This document shows positions 27,206 to 34,804 of a stretch of 45,242 nt of DNA, piece after piece. Every line of letters begins with the position of its first letter. Positions within the stretch are counted from its first letter, which is position 1. The notes beneath the pieces were generated by a model. The model worked only from the letters and a program-made list of their open reading frames with translations, ran no database searches and had not been told where the DNA came from. Source of the DNA: Desulfobulbaceae bacterium (GTDB lineage: Bacteria > Desulfobacterota > Desulfobulbia > Desulfobulbales > Desulfobulbaceae); NCBI GenBank assembly GCA_011391865.1, contig JAABPV010000001.1, positions 17,676 to 62,917 of the forward strand. The letters are read 5' to 3'. The position numbers and the translations under genes are program-made.

Positions 27206-27835
27206 ATGGCCTACAGTGATTTCACCCTGAAGAAAGTGAAGGCTGATTTTCAACTGAAGACGGTTGAATCGGTCTCGTTGTTTGACGAGGTACCGGAGGC
27301 GGAGATCAGTTCCTATCTTGCCGCGACATTGGCCAGAAATGTCCCGCTGGCCTTGTCAATCAACACGGAAAAAGCCCGCTCTGAGCTGATCATTATCAAC
27401 ATTTTGGTGGAAGCAAGGGAGATGCTGGCCGAAAGCATCAGTCTTTTTTCTGGGATTGATTTCACGGTTGACCGTGAGCGGGGCCTGAGCGGCTTTTGCG
27501 ATTACATTCTGAGCCAATCCGCCGAGCAGCTTTACCTTGATGTGCCAGTTCTGGCAGTGGTTGAGGCGAAAAATGAGGATATTATTTCAGGGCTGGGGCA
27601 ATGCATTGCGGAGATGTACGCCGCCAAGCTGTACAACGAGAAGGAAAACCGCCTGCTGCCCTGCATTTATGGGGCCGTGACCACCGGCGATGAATGGAAA
27701 TTCCTGAAACTTGCCGAAGACACGGTGTTTATAGACAAGCCGTCTTATTACATCAGCAGCATTGGCAAGATTATGGGGGTGTTGGCGTATATGTTGAAGA
27801 AGGCGCAGGGGAAGATTGAGGAGTTAGAAAAATAA
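27206..27835 (+). CDS. PD-(D/E)XK nuclease-like protein
   Basis: 209 residues. The core SGFCDYILSQ (Asp99), then VPVLAVVEAKNED (Glu120-x-Lys122) and a helix GLGQCIAEM, fits the PD-(D/E)XK fold with a conserved Gln after the ExK strand. I recall similar proteins as unnamed entries in cyanobacteria and filamentous bacteria. The substrate is unknown; a role with the next gene is inferred from spacing. The last 12 codons (KKAQGKIEELEK) are nearly identical in DNA to the ABC-F tail echo at 27099-27124 (26 bases without change), suggesting the C terminus was built from that tail. No good ribosome site is seen. Confidence 0.7.
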   Translation: MAYSDFTLKKVKADFQLKTVESVSLFDEVPEAEISSYLAATLARNVPLALSINTEKARSELIIINILVEAREMLAESISLFSGIDFTVDRERGLSGFCDYILSQSAEQLYLDVPVLAVVEAKNEDIISGLGQCIAEMYAAKLYNEKENRLLPCIYGAVTTGDEWKFLKLAEDTVFIDKPSYYISSIGKIMGVLAYMLKKAQGKIEELEK

Positions 27836-27850
27836 AATTTGGTGATTGAA

Positions 27851-29440
27851 ATGACAACTGAATTAGAAACTACCATTCATGCGCTATGCGACAGCTTATC
27901 GCAGCTCTGGTCGCTTGATTTATTCAAGGTAGATTATCTTATTTCGCCAGAATGGCCTAAAAAGGCAGTTACTGAGGCTGAAGAAACGGCAACAAGACTG
28001 CCTGTCACAGGGAGGCTCATCAGAGGCTTACCTGGGGTTAAATTTACTTTTTCACAAGAATCTGACTTAGAGTATTCAATATTAAATCTACTTAGATGTT
28101 CAAATGAGGCACCTAAATCATATCATCATGAGCAAATACAGGGATCACTTACTGAAGTTCAGAGAAATATTTCAAATTTTGCGAAGATAATCCTTGGTCA
28201 TGATAGACTTATTTATCGATCTCTCAAAGAATCAATCGGGTTGAAAATAGGGTCATTTAATGATTTTATTGAGTGGAAGGCGAGCTGGGAAAACGAAACT
28301 ACTTATCCTTCTTGGATATATTTCAGTTCCATTCAAAAAATTCTTACGAAACAACTCATTACGGCTGGATTTAATCCAAATTCTCGACAGGATTTTTCCA
28401 GTTGGGAACTAGTAAAAGAAGGTACAGTCAACGTTCTAAAGGAACTAGAACTGCTTAACGAAGACTTCTATGAAGTTAGGATATTTTTCAATGGTCCGAT
28501 AGTTGATCTATCGGAAGATGTTCCATTAGTTGATCTTTCCATAGCAAACAGAGATGTTCGAGTATTTCTTGGATACGCACCAGATGATTTATTAACTCCC
28601 CTTTCAAATGACGGACGGCCAACATCATGGAGATGCGAACCTGTCATTGGAGTCGAAAAAATTAATACTGTTGCCAGATACAAAGTTAAAATTTCAGCCG
28701 AAGATAACGAAAATTCATATACTAAAGAATATTATTATGCTTCATACGCTGCAAGACTGATACTTGACAGTCTACGTCTTTGTCGTCCTATAGATGATAT
28801 CGGAATTATAGCGATCGAAATCCATCCATTATCTCTATTTGCTCCGCCTATTCCAAAGACATACGGCTATGCTTTTGACTATCAACCATACATGGCCCCT
28901 TACATACCAAAACGATTTGATTTTTCACCAGCCTCTGCTGTGCCATTAAACAAAGAAGAGCTTGAATCTGTTAGCAGGGAAATATTGTTGAGACTACCTT
29001 CGGATACTCCAAAAAACAAAAAGATTGAGTATGCCATAAAACGATTTCGTAACAGTATTGAACGATACTCTCCTGATGATCCAGAACGACTTATTGAATA
29101 TGCCATCGCCCTTGAAACAATATATTTAAACGATAACGGCACAGAACGAACCGAATTAACATACCGCCTTCGCCTTCGAGCTGCTCGTTTTTTAAAGGAA
29201 AATTATGAGGACCGAGACAAATTATTTAAGCTCATAGGAGATCTTTACAGCTTTCGCTCTACAGTTGCACATGGTGGAGATATTTCAATCAGCGCAGAGA
29301 AAGATCAGGAAAAACTAAGAAATATTCTCAAAGAGATACCGAGTGTTCTCGCAGAGTCGATTCTTAAAATTATGAATGAACATTACGAAGAGCATAACAC
29401 AAAAGCGTTGTTGTTTTGGAGGAAAATTGAACTTCAATAA
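27851..29440 (+). CDS. Apea-type HEPN domain protein
   Basis: 529 residues from the ATG at 27851, with GGTGAT upstream. The N-terminal 350 residues are unassigned. The C-terminal part (ERLIEYAIALETIYLNDNG, TYRLRLRAARFL, DLYSFRSTVAHGG) is an Apea-like HEPN domain. Its RNase motif R-x4-H is intact as Arg469 and His474. HEPN domains of this kind cut RNA, and ApeA itself is an antiphage protein. The gene lies 15 bases after the PD-(D/E)XK-like gene, so the two probably share a message. The DNA is clearly AT-rich, as expected for acquired genes. Confidence 0.8.
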   Translation: MTTELETTIHALCDSLSQLWSLDLFKVDYLISPEWPKKAVTEAEETATRLPVTGRLIRGLPGVKFTFSQESDLEYSILNLLRCSNEAPKSYHHEQIQGSLTEVQRNISNFAKIILGHDRLIYRSLKESIGLKIGSFNDFIEWKASWENETTYPSWIYFSSIQKILTKQLITAGFNPNSRQDFSSWELVKEGTVNVLKELELLNEDFYEVRIFFNGPIVDLSEDVPLVDLSIANRDVRVFLGYAPDDLLTPLSNDGRPTSWRCEPVIGVEKINTVARYKVKISAEDNENSYTKEYYYASYAARLILDSLRLCRPIDDIGIIAIEIHPLSLFAPPIPKTYGYAFDYQPYMAPYIPKRFDFSPASAVPLNKEELESVSREILLRLPSDTPKNKKIEYAIKRFRNSIERYSPDDPERLIEYAIALETIYLNDNGTERTELTYRLRLRAARFLKENYEDRDKLFKLIGDLYSFRSTVAHGGDISISAEKDQEKLRNILKEIPSVLAESILKIMNEHYEEHNTKALLFWRKIELQ

Positions 29441-29811
29441 AATGTTCCCTCTAATATTTAGCTAAAATAAAATAAAAATTGCTGTCTTAGCCAGATGCGC
29501 TGGCAGTTTTCCGCAAGAACGGCTTTGTCGCCTGCGGGCATTTCGAGGCGAGCTTGTCAGAAAAGGCCGCGCCCTTTTCCAAAAAAGGAAATTCCTGATT
29601 CAAATAAGAAGCCGTCTTTTTTCTACCCTGAAATCGCCTGATCCCAATTAGGCGATGCCGGTTTTGCACCCTGAACCGCGCTTTTTTTTCCAGAAGATTC
29701 CTTTTCCCAAACCGCCGTTTTTCCGCTGCAACCACGCTTTTTCCGCTTGACAGCAGCAGCGCGGAGGAATAAGTTGATCTTATCTCTCAACTCTTTGCTA
29801 GGAGGACTGAA
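29441..29811. other. 371-base spacer without a recognised gene
   Basis: A short AT-rich stretch follows the HEPN stop, and then composition returns to that of the host. A minus-strand frame of 82 codons (29487-29735) is rich in Lys, Arg and Phe, lacks a ribosome site and matches nothing known to me. A weak hairpin (ATCGCCT/AGGCGAT) lies near 29630. The only functional element I would support is the promoter at 29747-29775. Confidence 0.4.
29747..29775 (+). promoter_or_regulatory. Candidate promoter for the 29812 gene
   Basis: TTGACA (29747-29752), 17-base spacer, TAAGTT (29770-29775). The -10 box is identical to that proposed for the second lon gene. It lies 37 bases before the start codon. 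Confidence 0.55.
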
Positions 29812-30252
29812 ATGCCAGAGGAAAAATCCCTGATGGAGCAGGTTGCTGAACTGCTGGACGTGGAATATCTGCCCCCGCTTGACCCTTCAGAAGTGCAGGC
29901 ACTGCGCAAGGCTTTGCCTGGTTATCAGGCAATCGCGGACGACACAGGCCGCTTGGTGCAGGATCATGCCGCGACCCTTCATTTTTCGCCTGCGGTGCTG
30001 GCCGACATCAACGACGGGCTGGCCGAGGTCAAACGGCTCGAACCCGTTGAGCTGCTACTGGAACGGCTGTACCAGTCGGTCTATCATCAGCGGCTTCAGG
30101 CCACCTCCCGCTGCATGGAAGGTATGTACGGAGCCTCGCGGCGCATCCGCGAATTTGAGAACGCCTACCCGGAAATCAAGGATCAGGCCAAGTTTCTCTT
30201 TGATTTCCTCAAAGCATTCCATCCTGGCCCGAAAAAGGAAAAGAGCGAGTAA
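29812..30252 (+). CDS. Small soluble protein of unknown function
   Basis: 146 residues, predicted all-helical, with no signal peptide and no known motif. AGGAGGACTGAA precedes the ATG, a strong ribosome site. MEQVAELLDVEYLPPLDPSEVQALRKAL may be a short recognition segment, and two cysteines are absent or isolated. Host-like composition and a good promoter indicate an expressed gene. Gene spacing to the membrane-protein genes that follow is about 80 bases. Confidence 0.7.
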   Translation: MPEEKSLMEQVAELLDVEYLPPLDPSEVQALRKALPGYQAIADDTGRLVQDHAATLHFSPAVLADINDGLAEVKRLEPVELLLERLYQSVYHQRLQATSRCMEGMYGASRRIREFENAYPEIKDQAKFLFDFLKAFHPGPKKEKSE

Positions 30253-30304
30253 GGGAACAGTCAAGATGAGCTTGTAAAATTCCAGTCCAGCCCTCTGTCA
30301 TGCC

Positions 30305-30343
30305 GCAGGCCGTCAAGCAGCCTTTCTTCTGAATGAACATGAA
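30305..30343 (+). repeat. Shared leader element, copy 1
   Basis: GCAGGCCGTCAAGCAGCC and the following bases up to the start codon and ATGAACAT match 30904-30940 at roughly 33 of 37 positions with one gap. The match covers the untranslated leader and the first codons, then stops. Confidence 0.75.
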
Positions 30344-30896
30344 TGCCATACTTGCTGCCGTATTCAACGCCCCGCTGCCGAGCCTGATGGTCGTGGCTGG
30401 ATTGTTTTTCCTACTGCTGGCTATTGTCTCACAGATAGGTGGTGCCATCACGGTCTCGCCTGAGCGGCAGAAAATCGCTGTCGTCATTGGCGCAGTCCTG
30501 CTGGTGCTGGGTCTTTTTCTGCATTTCAAGGATTCCTTCTTTGCCGCGCCTTTGTCGCCGCAGGGAACTGTCGCCGAATACATCCACCTCATTGACAGCA
30601 GGCAGCTCGACAAGGCCAAGGAACTGCATCCGAGCCTGAATGTGGCGGCGACAGCCAGCTGGATGGAGTCGGCCAAAAGGCCGGAGCTGGCGATCAAGTC
30701 GGTCAGTCTGGTCGAATTCCTTGCGCAGGAGGTGTCGGCGGGCCACGCGTCGGTCACGGTGAGGATCAGGCACTGCCGCGCCGACGGCAGCGGCACAGAC
30801 GAGGAGAAAATTTTCCTCCTCAAACAGGCTGACAAAAGATGGATTGTGCAAAGCGCGAATCAGCCCAAGTCTGTGAAGCAGATCAGATGCTTCTGA
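30333..30896 (+). CDS. Membrane-anchored protein with a small C-terminal domain
   Basis: 187 residues. Two membrane segments (SLMVVAGLFFLLLAIVSQIGG and KIAVVIGAVLLVLGLFLHF) are followed by a domain of about 110 residues (QGTVAEYIHLIDSRQLDKAKELH, then KSVSLVEFLAQEV and KRWIVQS). That layout recalls DUF4878/NTF2-like cone folds that sit outside the membrane. The start at 30333 is supported by a leader shared with the next gene, including the first two codons. No clear Shine-Dalgarno sequence is present. Confidence 0.7.
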   Translation: MNMNAILAAVFNAPLPSLMVVAGLFFLLLAIVSQIGGAITVSPERQKIAVVIGAVLLVLGLFLHFKDSFFAAPLSPQGTVAEYIHLIDSRQLDKAKELHPSLNVAATASWMESAKRPELAIKSVSLVEFLAQEVSAGHASVTVRIRHCRADGSGTDEEKIFLLKQADKRWIVQSANQPKSVKQIRCF

Positions 30897-30903
30897 AGCC
30901 GGA

Positions 30904-30940
30904 GCAGGCCGTCAGGCAGCCCTTTTCAGAATGAACATCT
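30904..30940 (+). repeat. Shared leader element, copy 2
   Basis: Second copy of the element at 30305-30343, immediately before the membrane-protein gene at 30931. Copy 2 starts eight bases after the stop of the preceding gene. Confidence 0.75.
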
Positions 30941-31365
30941 CTGACAAGCTGAAGCCGGGCGTGAGCCGCTCCATGCATCTTTTTGCCGCGCCGCTGATCT
31001 GGACCGCTGTCGGCATCCTGCTGATGGAGCGCGGCCTTGGCTGGATGGGGCTGCACGTCACCCTGCGCCTGCTGCTCATCGCTTTGCTGATCGGCACGGC
31101 CAAATCCCTGACCGTACTCGACAAGACCGCGAAAAAGGCCCTGCGCCGGATCATGGGCTTCAGCGACAACACCTGCATCGGCGCGGTCTATCCGTGGAGA
31201 ACGTGGCTGCTTGTTTTCCTGATGATGGCCTGTGGCATCGCGCTGCGCGTCCTTTTCAAACCAGGCCCGCTCCTTGGCGCGGTCTACTTCGCTATCGGCT
31301 GGGCCTTGCTGCTCTCCAGCCGCCACGGCTGGGCGCAGTGGCTGAACTGGCTGCGCCGCCGCTGA
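30931..31365 (+). CDS. Integral membrane protein of unknown function
   Basis: 144 residues with about four membrane helices (LFAAPLIWTAVGILLMERGL, LRLLLIALLIGTAKSL, WLLVFLMMACGIALRVLF, LLGAVYFAIGWALLLSS) and a basic end (LNWLRRR). No family recognised. It lacks a Shine-Dalgarno site but shares its leader with the preceding gene. It ends 23 bases before alr, so the two may be cotranscribed. Confidence 0.75.
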   Translation: MNISDKLKPGVSRSMHLFAAPLIWTAVGILLMERGLGWMGLHVTLRLLLIALLIGTAKSLTVLDKTAKKALRRIMGFSDNTCIGAVYPWRTWLLVFLMMACGIALRVLFKPGPLLGAVYFAIGWALLLSSRHGWAQWLNWLRRR

Positions 31366-31388
31366 CTCTCTTCTTTCTCTCCGGCGCA

Positions 31389-32585
31389 ATGTCCCCGTCT
31401 GTCTCCGAATTGCACCACCGCGCCGCCGCTGTGGTTGATCTTGCCTGCATCAGCCACAATTTGAACGTGGTGCGGGAAAAAGCTCCGGGCCGAAAGATCA
31501 TCGCCATGATCAAAGCCAACGCCTACGGCCACGGGCTGACGCGGGTGGGCGCGCATCTGGCGGCGGAAGGCGTGGATTATCTCGGCACTGCTTTTGTTGA
31601 GGAGGCGCTGGAGCTGCGCAGGGCGGGCATTGCTGTTCCGATCATCACTTCCGGGCCGTTCTCCAAATTTCAGATTGGTCTTTTCATTGAAAACCAGATC
31701 GACTTCACTGTCGGCTCTGTTGACGCGCTCCAGCTCATCAGCGAATCAGCCGCCTTCTATAAAAAGCGGGTCAATGTCCATTTGAAAATTGACACCGGCA
31801 TGATGCGCATCGGCATCCGGCATTCCAATGCGGATAAGCTCTTTACAGCGGCCCTGAAAGCGGAGAAGCAGGTCAACGTGGTCTCTGTTTTTTCCCACTT
31901 CGCCAATGCCGACAGCGACGACCTCAGCTTTGCCCGCCTTCAGCTGGAACGCTTCTTGGAAGCGGCCCGCTTCTACGAGCGGCGTGCCGACCAGCCCAAG
32001 CCGCTGCTGCAAATTGCCAATTCCGCCGCCATCCTGCGCCTGCCGGAAAGCCATTTGGACATGGTCAGGCCGGGCATCATGCTCTACGGCTGCCACCCTT
32101 CGCCGCACACGGCGGCTGAGGCCAAGCTGTTACCAGCCCTTTCGCTGCGGGCAAAGGTGATGTATTTCAAGGTGATTCTCAAAGGCAGCAGCGTCGGCTA
32201 CGGCAGAACATGGACCACGCCTGAGAACTGCCGGGCCGTCACCCTGCCGATAGGCTACGCCGACGGCTACTCACGCGGGCTGTCGAACAAAGGGCAGGTG
32301 CTGCTGCGCGGCAGGCGGTATCCGGTGGTCGGCACAGTCTGCATGGACCAGCTTGTGGTCAACATCGGCGACGGCGAGGCGTACAACGGCGACGAGGCAG
32401 TGCTGATCGGCAGGCAGGGCGAGGAAGAAATTACTGCGGACGCTCTGGCCGCCCAGCTTGGCACGATCAGCTACGAAGTGCTGACCGGCATCAGCCAGCG
32501 CGTGCCGAGGATTTACATCAACGAGCGACGACCTGCCGCCTGCCGGACATCGCCTGTCACCGCGAGAAGTTCCGGCGCGGCTTAG
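31389..32585 (+). CDS. alr: Alanine racemase with an aberrant C terminus
   Basis: PLP-dependent interconversion of L- and D-alanine for peptidoglycan. 398 residues. The PLP lysine is Lys42 in MIKANAYGHG and the catalytic tyrosine is Tyr271 in SVGYGRTW. LKIDTGMMRIGIR, GIMLYGCHP and TVCMDQLVVNIG are standard. The native protein should end at about VPRIYINE; the last 18 residues (RPAACRTSPVTARSSGAA) instead come from a fragment of argS read in the wrong frame. The start at 31389 is chosen because the conserved domain begins there; the longer frame from 31194 overlaps a membrane gene. Confidence 0.93.
   Translation: MSPSVSELHHRAAAVVDLACISHNLNVVREKAPGRKIIAMIKANAYGHGLTRVGAHLAAEGVDYLGTAFVEEALELRRAGIAVPIITSGPFSKFQIGLFIENQIDFTVGSVDALQLISESAAFYKKRVNVHLKIDTGMMRIGIRHSNADKLFTAALKAEKQVNVVSVFSHFANADSDDLSFARLQLERFLEAARFYERRADQPKPLLQIANSAAILRLPESHLDMVRPGIMLYGCHPSPHTAAEAKLLPALSLRAKVMYFKVILKGSSVGYGRTWTTPENCRAVTLPIGYADGYSRGLSNKGQVLLRGRRYPVVGTVCMDQLVVNIGDGEAYNGDEAVLIGRQGEEEITADALAAQLGTISYEVLTGISQRVPRIYINERRPAACRTSPVTARSSGAA
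32529..32583 (+). repeat. Fragment of argS fused to the end of alr
   Basis: 55 bases match argS 35727-35781 with only two differences. In argS they encode PTYRLPDIAYHREKFRRGF. Here they are out of frame and provide the alr stop codon. It is a direct repeat 3.2 kb apart, enclosing the Uma2 and HEPN genes and the first half of argS. With so few changes it is younger than the other gene echoes in the window. Confidence 0.95.
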
Positions 32586-32721
32586 GGGCATCCAGCAGGA
32601 ATACCTTGCGTTTCCACCAATTAGCATGTAAATATTCGGCATGATTCGCTGTGGGGTGCCTGACGAACATCAGTCGGTGCGCATTCATAGTTTCATTGAT
32701 GAGAGCGTGGGAAGGTAAATT

Positions 32722-33321
32722 ATGCAAGCTGCTGAACAGTATCTTCTTTCCGAAGAGGAATATCTGGCTGCTGAACGTCAGCAGCCAGAAAAGCATGAAT
32801 GGTATCAGGGGGAATGCTTTGCTATGGCGGGCGGCACACGCTGGCATAATTTGCTCGCCAGCCGGATATTGGCAGAGCTGGTGCGGCATCTTGACGGCAA
32901 AAAATGCACGCCGTACATGGCTGATCTCCGGCTGCTCATTGAAGCGCACCGGCATTATGTCTATCCTGACGTGATGGTGATTTGCAATGAAGCGGCATAC
33001 CTTACCGATGACATGGCGAAGGATGCCGAGATCATTGTTGAGGTGCTGTCAGCAGGGACGGAATCCTATGACAGGGGGCAGAAATTTTTGCATTATCAGT
33101 CTGTGCCCTCGCTGCGGGAATACGTGCTGGTCAGTCAGAATGTGATGCAGGTTGAGATATATCGGCGGCGGCAGGATAGAAAATGGGAATATGAGCGGCT
33201 GATGCATCCGGAAGATGTGCTGTTGTTTGAGACGGTTGGCTGCGTTGTCACGCTGGAGATGTTGTATCGTGGGGTTCCGTTAGGGGGTAAATTAGGTAAT
33301 ATTAGTCAGAGCACACGGTGA
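32722..33321 (+). CDS. Uma2 family (PD-(D/E)XK) protein
   Basis: 199 residues. EEEYLAAERQQPEKHEWYQGECFAMAGGTRWHNLLASRI is the typical Uma2/DUF820 opening. Asp83 (YPDVMV) and Glu107 (IIVEVLS) with the downstream Lys in YDRGQKFLHYQ form the nuclease-like centre. The family is abundant in cyanobacteria and other filamentous bacteria, and its role is unsettled. It lies 136 bases after alr. A HEPN gene follows 28 bases later. I see no known element in the 136-base spacer beyond its AT-rich nature. Confidence 0.92.
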   Translation: MQAAEQYLLSEEEYLAAERQQPEKHEWYQGECFAMAGGTRWHNLLASRILAELVRHLDGKKCTPYMADLRLLIEAHRHYVYPDVMVICNEAAYLTDDMAKDAEIIVEVLSAGTESYDRGQKFLHYQSVPSLREYVLVSQNVMQVEIYRRRQDRKWEYERLMHPEDVLLFETVGCVVTLEMLYRGVPLGGKLGNISQSTR

Positions 33322-33349
33322 TAGGAGCAACAGTCTAATATTCTGAAAT

Positions 33350-34789
33350 ATGCTACTGGATATTGAAATGAAATCTGAAATTCATATACATCCATCTGCC
33401 GCTGAAAATTTTAATAAAAAAGCAAACGAGATTTTATCTTTTGTGCATAAGTATGAAGATAAACGAATAGAATTTACTGAAAGTTCATCTTTTAAATCAG
33501 CTCGAATTCCTCATCACCAATTAGACGAGCAGGAATATATTGTAAATTACAATGAAGGTATAAATTTAAAAGATTCGGAGGGAAAGTTTATCGAATTCTC
33601 CTTTGAGATGGAGGGGGTAAAATACTTTCTTGACAAAAACAACTATCATTTAATATTATCTCTTTCAAAACAAATATTATCATGTTTTCGCGATAAAATA
33701 AGTGAAAAATTTTCCAAGCAACTTATATACAACTGGATAAAACTTCGCTTTTCAAGCGAAAACAGCAGTATCTCTTTTGATAAATACCTCAAAGGAGAGA
33801 TTAAAAATAATGTACGAGATATCACATGTTATGTTCCAGTTGCTAATCTTGAAATAGAAGGAACTGTCTTAGTTGGAAGACATGAGCTTCGGCCATTATC
33901 TGAAGAAATGATAGATACATGGAAAGGAAAATTATTGAGTAATACTCAATCGGTTAGTGATAATGAACACAAGGAAAATATTGAAATGTTGATACAAGAT
34001 ATCAGGTGTGACTATCAAGGACTTGCTATTATTGTATGCAATTACAATGCTGAAGAATATCACGCCCACCATATAGCAAGAGAAGAGGCGAAAAATATAA
34101 TTTCAATTCTTGCAATATTTTTGAAAGATATAATTATACCTAACATGAAATTATCATTAGGCAATATAAAAGAAGAAGATTTTATATCAAGAACAACATC
34201 AATTTCTTTCTCAGGAGATCGTTTTGCAATGTATCGAGGTTTTAAAAGAAAAATGACAACTGTTCCATACCATAGATTAGATAAAAAATATATAAAATTG
34301 CTGCATGATCTTTGCTTTGAAAAAATATCTTGCCTTTTAGCGAAAGAAGAAAAGAATCTGAATAAATTTCAGGAAAGAATACTTGCCTCCTTATTAATGT
34401 ATTCAAAGTCGGCCTTTACTGCCGAACCAACTGAAAAAATAGTATACATATTGACATCTTTGGAGATTATTTTATTAAAGAACGATAACGAGCCAATCCA
34501 ACAAAATTTAGCAGAACGATTTGCATTTTTTTGTTCAAATGAATTCTCGAAAAGAAAGAAGCTAATAAGTATCATACGAAAAATTTATTCGATGAGATCG
34601 AAATACTTACATCATGGTTACTCAAGTTATGAGATCGAAATTTCTTCAGAATTTATGCGTGAAGTATGGTTGTTTTTTATGCAATTGATAGCTATTTCAG
34701 ATTGCTTTCAAAATAAAGATGATTTTGTGTGTTCGATTGATGATAAAAAATTTGGCGGCGGAATACTTCTGCCAAAGAATGCTGTTTAA
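33350..34789 (+). CDS. Second Apea-type HEPN domain protein
   Basis: 479 residues from ATG 33350; ATG 33368 (MKSEIHIHPS) is an equally possible start, and neither has a good ribosome site. VPVANLEIEGTVLVGRHELRPLSEE is typical of Apea-like N-terminal regions. The C-terminal HEPN domain (EKIVYILTSLEIILLKND, LAERFAFFCS, KIYSMRSKYLHHGYSS) carries Arg416 and His421 in an R-x4-H motif. It is not closely similar to the HEPN protein at 27851. The DNA is the most AT-rich in the window, in sharp contrast with argS 15 bases downstream. Confidence 0.82.
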   Translation: MLLDIEMKSEIHIHPSAAENFNKKANEILSFVHKYEDKRIEFTESSSFKSARIPHHQLDEQEYIVNYNEGINLKDSEGKFIEFSFEMEGVKYFLDKNNYHLILSLSKQILSCFRDKISEKFSKQLIYNWIKLRFSSENSSISFDKYLKGEIKNNVRDITCYVPVANLEIEGTVLVGRHELRPLSEEMIDTWKGKLLSNTQSVSDNEHKENIEMLIQDIRCDYQGLAIIVCNYNAEEYHAHHIAREEAKNIISILAIFLKDIIIPNMKLSLGNIKEEDFISRTTSISFSGDRFAMYRGFKRKMTTVPYHRLDKKYIKLLHDLCFEKISCLLAKEEKNLNKFQERILASLLMYSKSAFTAEPTEKIVYILTSLEIILLKNDNEPIQQNLAERFAFFCSNEFSKRKKLISIIRKIYSMRSKYLHHGYSSYEIEISSEFMREVWLFFMQLIAISDCFQNKDDFVCSIDDKKFGGGILLPKNAV

Positions 34790-34804
34790 CAAAGAGATAC
34801 ATCC

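Noticed and set aside
29487-29735. 82-codon minus-strand gene
   Set aside because: No ribosome site, biased composition and no known family; it lies beside low-complexity T-rich stretches.
32557-32955. 132-codon minus-strand frame overlapping Uma2
   Set aside because: The part outside Uma2 (ending ANWWKRKVFLLDAP) looks slightly protein-like, but it runs into the argS fragment and opposes a well-supported gene; at most a relic.
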